A stretch of 64,000 nucleotides of DNA from Episyrphus balteatus (taxonomy: Eukaryota; Arthropoda; Insecta; Diptera; Syrphidae), in contig NC_079136.1 of the NCBI RefSeq assembly GCF_945859705.1, positions 116,805,028 through 116,869,027 of the forward strand, in the 5' to 3' direction. Shown here one piece after another: positions 61,877 through 64,000 of the stretch (its first letter is position 1; each line of letters begins with the position of its first letter). A program made the translations under genes and the position numbers. The notes under the pieces were generated by a model. It had not been told where the DNA came from, ran no database searches, and saw only the letters and a list, made by a program, of their open reading frames with translations.

Positions 61877-62864
61877 GAGTCGGTTGGGGTAAGTGCGCGC
61901 ACTTTTCACTTTAAGGCAAAATTGTGAAGATTCTGTAAGAGATATCAGCATAAAGTTTTTTCTACATTTGATAAACCTATATTTTGGGAACAAGAAAACA
62001 CAAAAAAAAAGTTTTTTAGTTTAAATATTTCATATGATTCAAAACGGAAAAAACCATATGAAGTCAAAGTGCGCACTCTTGCCCCTAAGTCAGGATAAGA
62101 TCGCGCAAACTCTTGTGTAAGAGCGGGCACATAATTTTAATAGGAATCTTGACTGTTTATGGCTACTAAATTTCTAAAAACTTAATGTAATACTAAGTTA
62201 AACAAAACGTTCTTTCAAAAGTTCCAAGCTTTCACTAAAATTAATGAAAATATTAAAGAAAAAAACAAATTAAGTTCAAATACAAAAACTTAAACTTTAT
62301 TTATAAAACAAAACAAACAAAAAATGTTTCTAATTAAATCAGAGCCTTTCTTTTTTGGAATTCATGAATAACAGCCTTCGTTTCTCTATTCAAGTTTAAA
62401 AATTCTCTGTACTGTAAATCAGATTAAAAAAAGAAAAGTTTAATATGGGGAGAAGTGCGCGCTCTTACCCACAAAAGGACTGCGCGATTTTACCCACAAA
62501 GGTACTTTTTTTTTTATTTATCAAATTTATAATAAAATTAAACAAAGTTTAACAAATTTTTGACTAAAATCAAATATAAATATGCACTATTAAAAAATAT
62601 ATGCTACTCTGGGTATCTTATGCTGCCACGCCGACGCCACACACTTTTCCAGCACAACCTTTTTTTTTTCTGTTTTTAGTCGGGTTTTTTCAACCCTCAT
62701 TTAAAATAAAATGGAGCTGGGAACACACTCGCGAAGATTGTCACTTATTGACGCCTTACTAAGCGCTGATTTTCTCATTTTTCGTTTTAATTTTTTTTTG
62801 ACACAACTCGAGAAATAAGGAGCTCGTGCTCTTACCCACTGCGCAATCTTACCCCAAATGACTC
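61877..62864. mobile_element. TA-flanked TIR element, 988 bp
   Basis: The ends GAGTCGGTTGGGGTAAG and GAGTCATTTGGGGTAAG (right end, other strand) are inverted copies flanked by TA (61875-61876, 62865-62866). GTGCGCGCTCTTACCC-type motifs recur about five times inside, in both orientations. No transposase frame is present (frames 61945-62130 and 62701-62883 have no domain). Superfamily uncertain; TA flanks fit Tc1/mariner or similar. Confidence 0.8.
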
Positions 62865-62926
62865 TACCTACAAAAAAATGCAATTTTGTTACGAGTTTTT
62901 AATGAAACATTTTCCCATTTTTATAT

Positions 62927-64000
62927 TATAATACATTACGTGATAGGCATAACTCAAATGATCTAGAAAAAGTTGGCGGTGGAATTTTGCTAGCTGTTAA
63001 AAACAATTATATCTGCACACTCGTTGACGATTTTACTTCTACAGACGCTGAAATAATAGCTATTAAAATAAAATTCGAAACTGGCTACCTATATATAATC
63101 TGCACTTATATACCACCAAGCTCCAATAATAATGTATATGAAAAATATGTTGATTGCATTGAAATTATACACAATTTAATGGAACCAAACGACGAACTTT
63201 TGATTGTAGGCGATTTCAACTTCCCAAATTTGAACTGGATACGGCCAGACGATTGCAATATCTTATCTCCATCAAACTTATCATCTTCAAATGAATTTTC
63301 AGTCATCGACGGACTTACCTCATGCGGGTTAAATCAATATAATGGAACTCGTAACGCTTTTAATAAAATACTGGATCTTGTTTTCTTTACGGATTCAATA
63401 CACTCTGACATATCTGTAACTCCGGCTAACACTATATTATTAAACGAAGATAGACATCATCCAGCAATAGATATATCTTTGAACATGAACATGTCTAATG
63501 AATCCTTAAAATCAAATGTAAAACTTGAGTTCAATTTCAAAAAATGTAATTTTAATCTTCTAGTCAATTTGTTGTGTAATGTAAACTGGAATCAACTGTT
63601 TCTTAACTGTAATGTGAATGAGATGTGTTCAAAATTCTATAACTTACTTTTTGAATGCTTTTATAAAACGACGCCTTTACGGAATAACTATATTAAATCT
63701 AACAACCCACCATGGTTTGATCATCGCATTAAAAACTTGAAAAATAGAAGAAATAAGGCTTGGCTTACTTTTAGTAACTCCAAGGATGATGAAGATTATA
63801 GAATCTATTCTGAACTTAAAAATATGTTTACTGAATATTCGAATACCTTGTATTCAAACTATGTATTGAGGGTTGAGAGTGAATTAAAGCATAATACAAA
63901 AAACTTTTGGAATTTTGTGAGTTCCAAAAGAAACACAGACGATTACCCTAACTCTATGTCATTCAAAGACATAACTAGCCATGACTCCATCGAAATTTCA
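62927..64000 (+). CDS. LINE ORF2 fragment: endonuclease domain and start of linker/RT
   Basis: An open frame of 358 codons runs off the right edge without a stop. It begins inside the apurinic-type (EEP) endonuclease domain: VGGGILLAV near residue 19, ICTYIPPSS near 60, the catalytic GDFN near 96, ILDLVFF near 150 and the DRHHPAIDI catalytic histidine stretch near 176. The linker (PPWFDHRIKNLKNRRNKAW, then FWNFVSSKR) matches that of jockey/CR1-like elements leading into RT. The first 80-90 residues of the endonuclease are absent, so the insertion is 5'-truncated near 62925. The enzyme nicks target DNA to prime reverse transcription. The intact frame suggests a young copy. Confidence 0.92.

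Overview
The window looks like gene-poor, AT-rich nuclear DNA of an insect, most likely a dipteran. The grounds are long A/T runs, CA/TG and GA microsatellites, GAY/GCT trinucleotide runs, a Ty3/gypsy element of the CsRn1 type, a jockey/CR1-like LINE, a tRNA-derived SINE and many small DNA transposons. No ribosome-binding-site-led bacterial gene, CRISPR array or convincing host exon is visible. Apart from retroelement genes, every open frame is short and lacks recognisable domains. The window could be intergenic or lie inside a very long intron; the sequence alone does not decide.

Layout. 0-6.6 kb: one copy of a 1.5-1.75 kb interspersed repeat (R1, copy A), low-complexity unique-looking DNA, a 542-bp fold-back element and a 777-bp element with 28-bp terminal inverted repeats (TIRs). 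7.1-8.8 kb: a 1,708-bp fold-back element flanked by TAA, whose left arm carries extra 171-bp tandem units. 8.8-17.6 kb: unique-looking DNA, a tRNA-Ala-like repeat near 12.2 kb, R3 repeats near 13.4 kb. 17.65-18.83 kb: a TIR element with a second TIR element nested in it. 19.7-22.1 kb: a hAT-like MITE and a TTAA-flanked piggyBac-like element that itself hosts a TA-flanked MITE. 22.1-30.1 kb: mostly unique-looking DNA plus one 242-bp piggyBac-like MITE.

30.16-36.05 kb: a complete CsRn1-type Ty3/gypsy retrotransposon on the minus strand. It has both LTRs, a tRNA-Trp primer-binding site, gag with a C-H-C-C finger, protease, RT, RNase H, integrase and a polypurine tract. It sits inside a 14-bp minisatellite with a GTCT target duplication. 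Gag ends on a CCCAAAC heptamer that would place ribosomes into the pol frame by -1 slippage. Pol is then broken by a one-base frameshift between protease and RT, and the 5' LTR lacks about 273 bp present in the 3' LTR. The remaining LTR sequence reads identical, so the insertion is young.

36.3-64 kb: R1 copies B and C, three R2 repeats sharing a GTGCGACCCAGTCGTGCA end, a 261-bp CA tract, a decayed LINE reverse transcriptase (minus strand, 51.2-51.6 kb), a degenerate tandem array (53.1-54.2 kb), a palindromic tandem repeat (55.3 kb), the second 242-bp piggyBac-like MITE, a SINE with a 12-bp target duplication, a 988-bp TA-flanked TIR element and, at the right edge, an open LINE ORF2 fragment that runs off the window.

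The retrotransposon genes form the usual assembly (gag coat, protease, RT/RNase H, integrase). The MITEs, SINE and fold-back elements encode nothing and would depend on enzymes encoded elsewhere. Calls rest on reading TIRs, target duplications and protein motifs by eye; no database search was possible.
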